From the NCBI RefSeq assembly GCF_020740795.1, contig NC_067285.1:77848342-77912341 (forward strand): a stretch of DNA of 64,000 nt, given 5' to 3'. This stretch comes from Apus apus. Taxonomy: Eukaryota > Chordata > Aves > Apodiformes > Apodidae. The notes beneath the pieces were generated by a model. The model had not been told where the DNA came from and ran no database searches. It saw nothing but the letters and a program-made list of their open reading frames with translations. The translations under genes were made by a program, and so were the position numbers. Each line of letters begins with the position of its first letter. The stretch's first letter is position 1. This document shows positions 11,069 through 22,400 of the stretch, piece after piece.

Positions 11069-11751
11069 ATCTACTGCCCCACCATCATCTATTCACCTAG
11101 TTACTTCCTCATAGAAGGCTATAAGGTTGGCCAAACATGACTTCCCCTTGATAAAACCATGTTGACTGCTCTTAATAACCCCCTCATCCTTGATATGCCT
11201 AGAGATAGTGCCAAGAATAAGTTGTTTGATCACCTTTCCAGGGATGAAGGTGACCAGTCTATAGTTACCCGGGTCCTCCTTCTTGCCCTTCTTGTAGACG
11301 GGAGGGACATTTGCTACCTTCCAGTCCTCAGGCACCTCTCCTGTTGCCCACGACTTACCAAAGATGATGGAGAGTGGCCTAGCAATGACCTCCGCCAGTT
11401 GCCTCACCACCCGCGGGTGTATTCCAACTGAACTCATTGATTTATGGATATCCACATTGCTCAACTGATCCCTAACCCAATCCTCATCTACCAAAGCAAA
11501 CTCCTCCTTTATCTTTACTCCTTCTGGGGCTATAGGGATCTGGGGCTCCTGGGGAGAGACTGCAGGAGTAAAGACAGAGGCAAAGAAGGCATTCAGTATC
11601 TCTGCCTTCTTTCTATCCTCTGTCACCGGGGCACTCACCTCATTCAGCAGTGGGCCTATATTACCTCTAGTGTTAGTATTATCTGCAGTGTATTTGAAGA
11701 AGCCCTTTCTATTGTCTTTGACCTCACTTGCAAGATTATCTCTCCTATTAC
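10484..11751 (-). mobile_element. CR1 LINE, relatively young copy, truncated at both ends
   Basis: A minus-strand CR1 fragment. Translation from about 11750 down gives the CR1 series EVKDNRKGFFKY, GPLLNEVSAPVTED, NAFFASVFTPAV, GEVPEDWKVANV, YKKGKKEDPGNYR and then the RT palm. The frame stays open for about 420 codons apart from one TGA at 11095-11093 (a tryptophan codon in the usual GVTRW-type context). The 5' truncation is normal for target-primed reverse transcription. Loss of the 3' end (no C-terminal region, no 3' UTR, no octamer tail) is not, and implies a later deletion or rearrangement at about 10484. It directly abuts the older CR1 at 8890-10400. Confidence 0.9.
11093..11638 (-). pseudogene. 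CR1 ORF2, linker and N-terminal RT part
   Basis: The upstream half of the same CR1 ORF2. It includes the pre-RT segment VTEDRKKAEILNAFFASVF and the fingers region with EDWKVANVPPVYKKGKK, PGNYRLVTFIPGKVIKQLI and QHGFIKGKSCLANLIAFYEE, all typical of avian CR1. Reading continues in the same frame upstream of 11638 to about 11750. It ends at an in-frame TGA (11095-11093) directly before the palm segment, and the next codon resumes in the same frame with [12 protein letters not shown]. The break is therefore a nonsense substitution rather than a frameshift. The endonuclease domain is absent because of 5' truncation. Confidence 0.88.
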
Positions 11752-11904
11752 TATCAGTGTATTACTCTGTGTTTCTCTGTAAAGGCTCCGGTGTGGACTG
11801 GAGACTGCACTCACAAGGTGGAGCTTCTTTCTCCATCTGAATGAAAATTACTGTCAATTCAGATTTTCTAAGTATTGCTCTGTGTAATTTATTGTCATCT
11901 ATAA

Positions 11905-11940
<36 letters not shown>

Positions 11941-14900
11941 CAAATTGAATTTTCAAATCCTTACTTTACTTCCATCTTTTCATAATTTTTCTCCTTGAAA
12001 GCTGCACAGGCTGAGTTACAAAGTTGGACATGGACACATGGGCTGAGAACTTATTTTTAAGCAAACATTACCCAGATGGAATTTTTCTTTTGGCTGGTTG
12101 ACATTCCCTTAGGGTTTGGTCTTGTTCCTGTTGCTGTAAATGCAAAATCTCCCATTAAGTTAAAAGGATGTGAAATCAGGTCTTTAAAAAATTGTATTAA
12201 AACACGGCACAGTCATAAATGCCAGTGAAACTTCCAAGAGTGATCTTTCAGTGGCCCTAAAAATTCAAGGCTGATCCACACAAATGAGTATTTTCTGAAA
12301 AAGGGCAATACACTCAAATATCACAAAATCCTTCTCTGTTCCACATGCTCCTGGAAGTTAAGAGAAGTGTGGAGTGCTTTTCAGGAAACTCTCAGAGTCA
12401 GGGTGGATAGCCATCCATGGAGCATATGTGTTCAGCTAGATTCCAACACATGTTCAGTAGCTTTCTATAGATACCTTGAATGCTGTAATCTGGGTGCCTA
12501 TCCCCATTTTTGGATTGAGACGTGAGCATTGGCAGTGGCCTGACTTCAGACTAGAATAAGACCGGGAGACATGCACCAGCAAAGGGTGAGCTGTTGTACC
12601 TGTCGGTCTGGACAGGGAAGGTGGCAGGACTCCAGGGCACAACAGATTCACAGTTAAGATACAGTTATATAACAGCAACTTAAAGCAGTGCTTAGCTTCT
12701 CTTTTTGTCTGTTCTAATGTGCACTGTCAGCAGTACTTGTCCCTTCTGAAGTTACTACTTGTTTCTGATTTCCTGCCACTACTTAGAATGCTTGTAATTT
12801 TGAGAACTTTACTTATTAGTATTACGTCTTTATCTTGCATATCAAAGCACTACATAAACAGGAAGAGCCTAATTAATCTCATTATTCACACATCAATTTT
12901 TTTAAAAAAGGGACAGCACAACTAGAAATTGGTTGTCAAATGTGTGTGTTATGAAGGCACATAGGAAAATATCGCTGTGCTGCTTTGCTCATTATCATTC
13001 AAGGATATAGGAAAATATCTTAAAGTTTCCTGGGATCAAAGAATAAACCACTGCAAGAGCCAATACACAGCTGAACAATTTTTATTTCCTGTGACTGTGA
13101 GTTCTTTACAAATTACCTTCTCAGACAAATGTTCAACTAACATCAATCATTGTAGCTTCCCAGAAGCCAATTTACACCACCACAGAAGATGAAGACAGCT
13201 CCAGGATATCATAAAGAGAAAAGACATGCTGATATAAAAAGACTTTTCACTATATCAGGCGGGTCAAAATGTAAGGAATTGTTTTCTGCAAAAAGCATAC
13301 CTTCTTGGCCAATAAGCATTGTTATCAAGAAAATAATTGCTAAAGCCCCTGTTCTTGAATTTAGATTGATTCTATAGTATTTTTTTAAAATAACTTTGTT
13401 TTGGTTTCTTTATCATGCAACGGTCTGTGGCCTTGGGTTTCTGTTGCTCTACCATCTTTTTTCCCCAAGGCTAAAACTCTGGCACATTGGGTAAGAGCTC
13501 ATTAAACAGAGAAAATTAAGAATACATATTATCAAATATAACTTCTATGAGATGTTCTTGTGACATTTGTCACTTTTTAAAAAATACCAGAGGTTATGTA
13601 GAGCAAAAACTGTAAACCTCTCTAATCTGTTTTCCTTAAAGACTCCTGGAGATCTGATAGAGTCAGGAATTCTTGCACAGACACACATGGAGCAGACCAC
13701 TGAGGAGCAGAGAAGGAGGAGCCCTGAGTGAGCATTAGATCTGTTGCCTTTCACGTCCAGCTCAAACAGGAAGTTCTTTGGTCCATCCTGAAGAACCTCA
13801 AAGTTACAAAATAATATATTTAACATTATGAAATGAAACTCCTTTGGGAAGTATATTGCAAGACATATGAGCATTAACTGTATTGGGAGTGTTCTTGTCA
13901 TCAGATACTATAATTTCAAAGGACAAAGATCCACAGATACTAGCATGTCCTGATATGCAGCTGACCAAACATGTAGCATTTTCACTCTCATGAACTGAAA
14001 GTGCTGAGAACCAATATCGTGTCCTTCAGTTTAAAAAAGGACCATTTATGCCTTGCTGACTCCACTGTATTTATGCTCTTGGTTAAAGTTGTGGCTAAGT
14101 CCATGCTTCAATGCTCTAATGAATTAGTAATATATTTAAAATTAAGTATGTAATTATTTCAGCAATATTAACAATTTCTATATTTCTATTAATAACGAGT
14201 TATTTGCAGCAAATTTAAATCTAACGTGACGTTTTGAGTATAGCACTTACATTAAAATTTGTGGCTAATAACCCAAGTCCAGATTACTAATACTAGATAT
14301 TATCTTAATTTTCTACAATTTCAGGAAGTGTGAACCAACAGTATTATGGTCTGCAACCATCCAAATATTTATGGCCACCAAATTTTTAGTGGACCAGGTT
14401 TGGGGGGATTGTTTTTCTTCTCCAAAAGTGAGTTAAGCTTAATTATTTGCTTTAAATAATTAATACTAATTTTCTTTGCCAGTTGGTTTGCGGGTAGAAA
14501 ATACAACTTGAGCCCAGTCCCGCTTGTTTGATAATTTAATACCGATATTACTTATGTTATTAATTTTACTGGTAAATCAAGGAACTAGTTGCCGGAATCC
14601 AGCTGTGACCCCAGGGCAGGAACTTTCTGCCAGCTGTCACCTTCTGACAGTTTGGGCTGTTAATTACCTCCAACAGTTGAAGCACAAGCACCTCTCTGTC
14701 TGCCAGCTGGCAGCCTCCACCTCACACTGGCAGCCTGAGAAGATTTAAAACCTGTAACAAAAGGCTGCTATGTAAACAGTTTATTGTATTATACACAACG
14801 GCAGCAGTAGACTCACATCGGGAATCAAAGGTAGTCTCTGCACTCATGAGTAGCTGAGAGTGGAAAAGGAGCAAGCCCCTGCTTGCCTCTTTCTGTCAGT

Positions 14901-15530
14901 CAGAGGACAAAACCTGGAGTCCAAAGTGAAGCAATACGAGCTAAGGTTTCTCAAGCTCTGAAGACTAGGATCGAAGTGTCTGAATTGTTGCAGCACCATT
15001 GAACTAGACTGATTATTTTAGCATGTGAAAATTACACAGCAAGACTTTAATTGCTTGGTGACATGCTGGTCACCAGCCAAGAGGAACTTCAAAAATAATC
15101 TTTGAGGCTTTCTCTCCGAAGAAACCAAATGCAGACTTCACAAGTGTGTTCAGGTCCCCTTGAGTCCTTAAAGTGGCACAACTATCCCCTGGAGCTTCAG
15201 CTGATATGCATCAAGGAAAGAGCTCATGATTATACTTCCAAAAGAACTGTGTCGCCATGCAGTATATAAAATCTGTGAGCAGCTCGAAAGATGTGAGAAG
15301 TAGGTTCCTCATTCCAAGTTCATGAAAGGATTTTGGTATGGCCATAACTGCTCAGAGCAAACTAAGCCAGTTCTGGAGCCAGGCAATGGGAAATGCCCAA
15401 GAAATGTCTTGCATTTCAGCTTCTGGAAGATGTTATTTCGTATCCTTAGTTGCAAATCATTTAAGTGTAGAAAATTTAACCACCTTAAGCAAGGGTCAAA
15501 GAAAGTGTCCAAACCCTTTTATTAGCTTCA
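11752..15530. other. Unique non-coding DNA
   Basis: No gene recognised. It contains a (TA)n run (11911-11937). A 118-codon minus-strand frame at 13545-13901 has no recognisable domain. The segment 14580-14750 is GC-richer than its surroundings, but I cannot assign it. Confidence 0.55.
11911..11937. repeat. (AT)n microsatellite
   Basis: About 13 uninterrupted AT units, preceded by AAATGTGT. It lies some 160 bp outside the young CR1 and is probably independent of it. Confidence 0.95.
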
Positions 15531-15611
15531 GCTGAGTGGTTAAAGCATCTGCTGAGAGGCAGACCTGGACTTCTATCCATCCCAAGCCTGCAAAGGTTCA
15601 AGCTCCCATCT
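15531..15611 (+). repeat. tRNA-like relic (possible tRNA-derived SINE head)
   Basis: GCTGAGTGGTTAAAGC (15531-15546) looks like a class II tRNA D-arm with an A box, and GCT can pair with AGC. Then TCTGC and GCAGA form a perfect 5-bp anticodon-like stem, but around a 6-nt loop. GGTTCAAGCTCCC at 15595-15607 resembles a B box. The T-stem does not pair properly and no acceptor stem is visible, so this is not a working tRNA gene. Boxes of this type head old SINE-like repeats of birds and reptiles (TGGTTAGAGCA...GGTTCAAGTCCC). A chance match cannot be excluded. Confidence 0.35.
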
Positions 15612-18600
15612 TCCTTTTGCCTGGAGAACAGCCTGGTAATTTCCAAGACACCTTGGGCCACAGGAGACCTAGAATTGCAAAACCAATTAGATCAAATAGA
15701 ACAAGAAGGAGCATAACTATGGACCAAGGTGAGACAAACTTTCCTGGCAGGGTGGTGTTCTGGATTGCATCTTTCTTCTGTGTAATGCTCAAGCATTTTA
15801 TGTGCTGGCTGCTTGGTGCAATAAGCACAGCATTTCTATAACAGAAACTTGTGGAGTTTTACAGTTCTAAGGAAACAACAAAATCACAAGTTATCTCACA
15901 ATTTCCAGTTGTGTCCAATAAATTCTAATTGAGTACATATAAGTAAGGAATATTCCCTAGTATTAGGCTTGCATATCCAATTTAAGAATGTTCAGAGATC
16001 TGCTATCTCTGTAACACTTAGGAAAAGCATATCAGTACTGGTGGTAAGCCAGATATTCCTAGGGCTTCAAAGTGGTATGATTAGAACAGCTGAAATATTT
16101 CTTTAACTGTAAGAAGCAAATGGAACAGTAAACTTTGCATTTCAGGATAGGAAATAAGTGAAAAAGAGATTTGTTACTGCTGTAGAAATGTTTTTGAATT
16201 ATCATTATAGAACATCCTTTCTCTCTCTATCTCTCTCTTACTAGGTTTTTACTTAGAGTCAAAATAATCCATTCATACCTTGGTATAAATATTATTTCTT
16301 ACATAGAAATTAAATTTCATGTCAGTGGTACATTTTCCACAGAGGTAACAATATTGTTTATTAAACTTATGCTAAGAAACTTTGCCATTTACGTCCTCAG
16401 AAATTACTCCTAGAGAAAAGGAACAATTCTTAGCTTAGAGAAAAAAGTTACTGTTGAACTGGTGAGTCCTAGGGACTTCTACAGTACAAGTGTAGATACA
16501 GTTCCAAATATTTGCAAGTATTTTATCTAGCTCATTTTTCAGATAAACTTCAGAACATAGTTTGATTTTCAACGTATTTCAGAGCAGACATGGAAACAGC
16601 TCTACCTCCTCCATGCCTTGCAGAAAAAGGGACATTGGAACCAGAATAAAGCTGTTCAGGAAAAGAAGAGGCTGAACTATCAGCTTTGCAAAAATTAACA
16701 ATAGCAGCTCAAGTACTACCTGCCTGATCCACTGACTTTTAAGTGAGTCTGAGACTCACAGACCACAGATATCCACATTATTTTTTAAAAGAAAACATCT
16801 GGGAGTAGCTTTTATATCACTAAGAAGCATGCAATCTCACTTCTATACTTGCAGTTTCTGTATTCCTGAAAGCTGTTTCAAAGCTACAAGCTTAATGAGA
16901 CTTAATCTCACAGCATCAATTTAGACCAAATGGCTCCTGATCTAGGGTGTGCCAAATTGTGATTTTGGCTACAGTGGAGCTTCCCAGTATCTACACCAGT
17001 ACAAAGAGGAGTAAAGTTTGGTCCAGTGATTTCAATGCATATAAAACTGGAAGGATTCCTAAAATCTAAATGTATTCTGAAGTTTGAAATTTAGAGTACA
17101 AGAAAGACAAAAGTAACTTTAAACCAGTGTTTTATATGATTTATACAAATGAAACATTGCTTATAAATTCTTTGAACACTACTATTGGTGGATGCTTTGC
17201 AAATGATGCCCAGAAATGCAATAAACTGCCAACATAAAAAAAGCCTGCCTTCGCCACTAGATGAGCTAAAGCAAGGTCCATTTCTTCTCATGCTCCTCTT
17301 TTGACAGTTCCCATTCGTGTGACAGTTCCTCTCTCTCATGGTTAACTGCTTCACTGCTGGCCCAGAATTCACATCTGCCCTGTGTTCCCATATCACACAG
17401 ATGCTCCCTTGAAGCCGGGGAAATGTCAGCAAGACATACCTGGTATCTATCACCAGCAGTCAAGTTATCTGATAACTGACTGAAGCAAAGCCATTTTAAA
17501 GTAATTTTACAACATTTTCTATGGTTTTCACAGATCAGAAGCACCACAGTACTGTTTTTTTCTTTTTCTTTTTCTTTTTTTTCAGTTTGAATAAACTTTC
17601 ATCCTATTTCACAGTTAAAATAGCGAATATTGAAAAATGTCTGTGTGATTGTTTTAATAATATTTTAATATATTATTTAACATATTTTCCAGAAAGGATA
17701 TTTTATATAAAATCTATTGTTTTCTAGACATTTTACTTGTACTACTCATTAAAATAAAATCTCTTTTGTTTGAAGATTTTTGTATACCCCTCTCCTTCCC
17801 ATACTGTATTTGACTTCTGCTAGAATGTTTCTATTAGAAAATATTTATGGTCACTTTGTTTGTTTTATCATTTCATTGGAAAAAATCAGAGTATTTTATT
17901 TATTACATTTTTCTTTTTTTCCCCTTTTTCCTAAACTAACCAGGTATCAGTCTATTCCATTGACATAGTGCTGGGTTCTTAAGATCAGCTCTTTCAAATT
18001 GATTAAAATTTTAAGTTTCACAATTTCATTCACACAATGAACTTCTTGCTTGAGGGTTGCTTTGTTAATGATGGCAAACCCCTGTCTCCATCCCTTCTTT
18101 TTGCCCTGTGTTGCTGTATCTTTGCATAGACATTATGTGTTTGCTATATTCCTGTTTCCCATCAATCGCATCATGCACCTTATTTGTTGCATGTGAGTGG
18201 TCCCACCTAATTCAATTGCTTTGAAGTCCATCATGACATTGGTAATGATGCAGAACCTTGAGCACAGGGAGCAGCTCTGTTCCTTGGCACCGACTGTCCA
18301 AAACCCATCATAACCTGTTGAGTGACAGCCCTGCAATGTGAACCTGTTGACCTGGTGGTCCTGTTTGATCAAGGCATAAAATTCTGCACTTGAGATTGGA
18401 GGACATGTGGCCTAGAGGGGGAGGCATCCCTTAATTTCCCTTCTTTTTGTGATTCCCAGCACCACACGCCAGAGGGAAGTGAAGGAGAAGAGGTTCAGGA
18501 GGAAGAGGCGTTGCTCAGGCTTTCTTTGATGTGCTGCAGGTGAAGGTATTCTGACCCAGGCAGAGCAGATCAAAGAGAGAAGCCAGAATACAAAGCACTA

Positions 18601-19420
18601 GAGTATTTCATGACTGTAGAAAATACTGCCACAAAAGTGCCCCTTCTTTATTTTGAAAATGTGCTCACCTTGCATATAACCTGTTGTGGCACTTATTACT
18701 AAAACCAGATGATCAAAAGCTATTGATCACTTTATACACCTCCGTCAGGAAGGCATCAGCTATATGGTGTCTCAGATAAAAAAACCCACCCTGTGATTGG
18801 TACATATAGAGTGCAATAAAACCGGCAGGAACAAATGATAACAAATTGCACATCTATTTTATTTCAAAAAATATTTTTCCTTAAAGAGATTCTAGTTTCA
18901 AATCTTCAGTAATCCAGTGATTAGCAGAAGATTTCCTTTGATCATTAGCAAACCCTAACTCCCTTAATGATTCAGGCAGAGGCAGCAAAAAACCTGATGT
19001 ATTTGCATCTTCTTCAATCTGCAGAATTGAGTAGTCCTTAAAGAGCAGAGCGGTATAACTCTAATATATAATAAATGTTAGAGATGTAATATATAACTCT
19101 ATAATAAGGCTTAAATACAGTTCTATAATAAGGCCTAAATCCTGATTGCAGTATATATGTTGTACTAAGCTGTGTGCTGCATGCTTTATAGCCATAATTA
19201 GATAACTTTCTGCCCCAGAGGAGCCAAAGGACTTATCCTTGTGATTAACTTCCCTCCCTGTGAGCAGTCCCACTGACCTCTACAACTCTTCATGGACTTT
19301 GTCAGAATTTCTCACAGTGCTTGCACATCACCTGTGGGACATGCCTTGAGCACCAGCCATAGGAACAACCCGTTGCTGAAAAGTCACAATAACCTTGCTT
19401 ATGTGGTTTGCGGGTTATTT
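15612..19420. other. Unique non-coding DNA with a few ancient-repeat scraps
   Basis: No gene recognised; a 120-codon minus-strand frame at 17091-17453 has no domain. It includes a TC-rich run (16216-16240) and a T-rich run (17555-17583). About 16940-17040 has CTACAGTGGAGC...CTACACCAGTACAAAGAGGAGTAAAGTTTGGTCC, reminiscent of archosaur palindromic repeats. At 18191-18220 GTGAGTGGTCCCACCTAATTCAATTG and at 19259-19275 GTGAGCAGTCCCACTGA resemble the same repeat world. At 19098-19140 a 24-bp unit (TCTATAATAAGGC-YTAAAT) occurs twice. Confidence 0.45.
17555..17583. repeat. T-rich (T5C)n simple repeat
   Basis: Runs of five to seven T separated by single C. A simple repeat, possibly an old poly-A/poly-T tail on the minus strand, but no adjacent retroposed body is recognisable. 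Confidence 0.75.
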
Positions 19421-19465
19421 TCTCATGCCTGGAGTTCTCATGCCTGGAGCTCTCATGCCTGGAGC
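19421..19465. repeat. 15-bp tandem repeat, three copies
   Basis: The unit TCTCATGCCTGGAGY occurs three times head to tail: 19421-19435 (ends T), 19436-19450 and 19451-19465 (both end C). The copies differ only at the last base. A recent minisatellite-like expansion; the unit length is a multiple of three, but no convincing coding frame surrounds it. Confidence 0.95.
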
Positions 19466-22400
19466 TGATGAGCAACCGCAGGAGCAGCAGGGCTGAGTGC
19501 TAGTTCCCCTCCGAGTCAGAGAGAAGGGTGCCATCTACTGAGGCACTCACGTCCCCTCCTGCAACACACAGGCTTTTCTCGAAAAGGTCCCGGCTCTATG
19601 CCAAGCTGGGAAGTTCAAAGACCAAAAGAAATCCACCAAAATGATGAAAATTGCTAAAAGGAGCAATTCAGGAGGAGCTGTGTTTGTTAAAGTTATGATG
19701 CTTTTCCTTCTGCTGTGTGCTAAGAGTGAGCAGCTTTTTGAAGGACAGGAATCGGATGAAAAAAAAAATAGTTTGGGCATATATGCTTTAAAATAACAAA
19801 ATAAATTATAAAAATCTGCAATTTACACTGCCATAGGATAGGGTTAATTGAATAGTTATGACGTAGTCATTTTGGTTGTTAACTCTTAATTTGTGTATTT
19901 TTATGGAATCTGAAGCCCTTATTAAAATCTACTTTATGCTCAGGGTTATAGAGTGAATTCTGATTTTGTGCCTTGCATGGAACCTCAAACCCATTATCCT
20001 GAAAATTGATTACAGAACTATTTCTGCTCATACTTTTATCTGATACTACAAAATCCATCACTGAGAAAGTTTGTATTACAAGGGTCTCAAGTAAACGGCA
20101 TATTTACCTCTTGCAAGAACATTTTCAAAAGTTGTCTTTGAGTACATTTGTCAATATGTTTGTTTCAAAAGCCAGATCTGTATTTTGCAGACCAGACTCA
20201 CATTATCTGTTGTTATCTGTCTTCTTTAATGAGAAAAGGGCTCTACAGACACTGGAGAGACAGACCAAATACCTTTATATGTGACTGTGAGTAAATCAGA
20301 GGCTGTGTGTAAGCCCAACACATGCTTTCTGTTCATAATCCACAGGGGAGTGTACTAATCATGCATTTTTACTGCAGCTCTATGTAACCAAACATTTTAC
20401 CAGGTAAAATTATTGAGGATGTCAGAGGAAAAGATATATTTGCTGTTCTTGCTTTCACCTCATCTCAGAACATAAAACCCTGTAAATAAAAGCTAATCTT
20501 GGCAAATCATGCAGAAAAAGTCAAAATCAAGTTGTCAAAGTAATAAACAGTCCAATACAGCTGACAGGTTTCTTTGTTACAAAATAATATACACATGTCA
20601 GCTGTGAAAAAGATAAGCTGAAATCTAAATGTACTGTTTTTGAAGCAACAAGTATGAAAAGTTCTTGTTTTCAGGATCCTATACAGCTGAGTTATTATAA
20701 AGTTCAAAAGGAATTTTTGATTTTATTTTTTTTTCCTAAACATTTTTCATCAGCCTACCCTGATCTAACAATTTATTGCAGCCTAAAAGATAGAAAAAGA
20801 AGAGAGGAGCATTGGCCAAGAGTTGTACTGGCTTTGGGGGATTTTTTTTCTTTTAGCAGTGAATGACAATTATGATTGGAAAAAGTGCAAGCTTATGCTG
20901 TTTGTCTTTGTCATTCTTACTACCAGATGATGAAATAAATATAGATTTTCAAATGCTGATGTAAATGTTATGACTGTGTTTGGTATCAAGAAGCATTTAT
21001 GGCAGATTAAATTGTTCTCTGATGTTTTTGGACAGATTTTACAATCAACAGGTTAACAGGAGCTGTAAATTATATCTAACTGGTATTTATAAACAAGAGT
21101 CAAATTTATGCATGCAGGAGGATATTGAGAAGTTTGAATAACATTGTCAACATGTTTACTGCCAATACTGTCTTCATCTGGCCCTTCACTACTCACACTG
21201 GTAGGATCCTTTTTTCAAGATATATGTCTCTAACCAGGTACGTGTGGATTGATTTAAGCTTCCAAATAAAACAGTGCTGCAGTTATTACTCCAGAGGTCA
21301 TCCACTGGAAAAAGGGGTTTTTTTTCTGATCTTCCTAGCATGTTGCCACTTCTTTACTGCAGCTAAACAGTGTTCAAGATATTTAAAGCCAATATTCATG
21401 TTTCTGAATAAGTGCCTGGAGAATACCGATTTAATTTAGCAGCACTATGGCTTAAGTGTTTCTTGGTGCTTGATATAATCACAGTTTTGCAATAGGTGAT
21501 TGAATGCTCTCTTCTGAGAGAGAGTTGAAGAAATAAGAGTTAAACAGATCTGTTAAAAACTTAAAGTGGATTCTTTTTCTTTTCCATGCTTATTTTTGTA
21601 CTGTTGTACTTTACAGACTTCTGAGCATCCAGGGGCCCTTTTGTGACAGTCACTGAACAGAAATGCAACAAAAAGCAGTACCTGTTTAATCACCCTGTAA
21701 TGATTTGCTGTGGATTTTTTAATGCTGCCTACACCAAAATTGTGAAGAGTCATCACAGGTTTAGTTTGTCTGGGATACCTCTAGAGAAAGATGCCAGGAT
21801 GTTGTAGTCTGGACATTAACAAATGTTACTTTTTAATAAAGTAATTTAAAGTTGTTGACAAGCAGAAAATAATAAAGAAAATATTGTCCTCACATTTCCT
21901 GGTTAAACATGAACAATATGCATGGGAACCTCACGGCCTGTTGCGTGTGTGAAGGGCTATGAATCATAAACTCCAGTATTTCAACTCCTTTTTTTATATT
22001 CAGTTATTGTTTGGCTTTGGGCACAGATTAAGGCACTCCATACTTTACTTTTTGTATATTTAAGAAAAGGGAGAGATGGCAGCAGCATACTTACCCACCT
22101 CCCCTTTTAAGGGATGATCAGTTAATGCTGCTGCAACACTTTGAAGGTAGGCTGTCCAGAACTTAAATATGATTAGGCATTATACAGATAATAAAACATC
22201 CATACTTACCTAGGATAAGATACAGGGGATTTAAAATACTCAAGCTTCCTGGCATAGCTAACTGCTTGAGATTATGAGGGAAACCTTTCCTACAGACAGG
22301 TTATTACTCAGGGCATTGCTTTGGGTGATTATGGGGTAGCTTACATGTTTTTTTGATGCATCACACACTGTTGGCTGAAGCAGGATACTAGGTTAAACAA

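Noticed and set aside
11159..11782. Plus-strand frames across the first CR1
   Set aside because: Antisense shadows of CR1 ORF2.
15531..15611. Functional tRNA gene
   Set aside because: The T-stem fails to pair, the anticodon loop is 6 nt, and no acceptor stem is present.
17091..17453. 120-codon minus-strand frame
   Set aside because: Overlaps another frame on the same strand, and neither has a domain or conserved motif.
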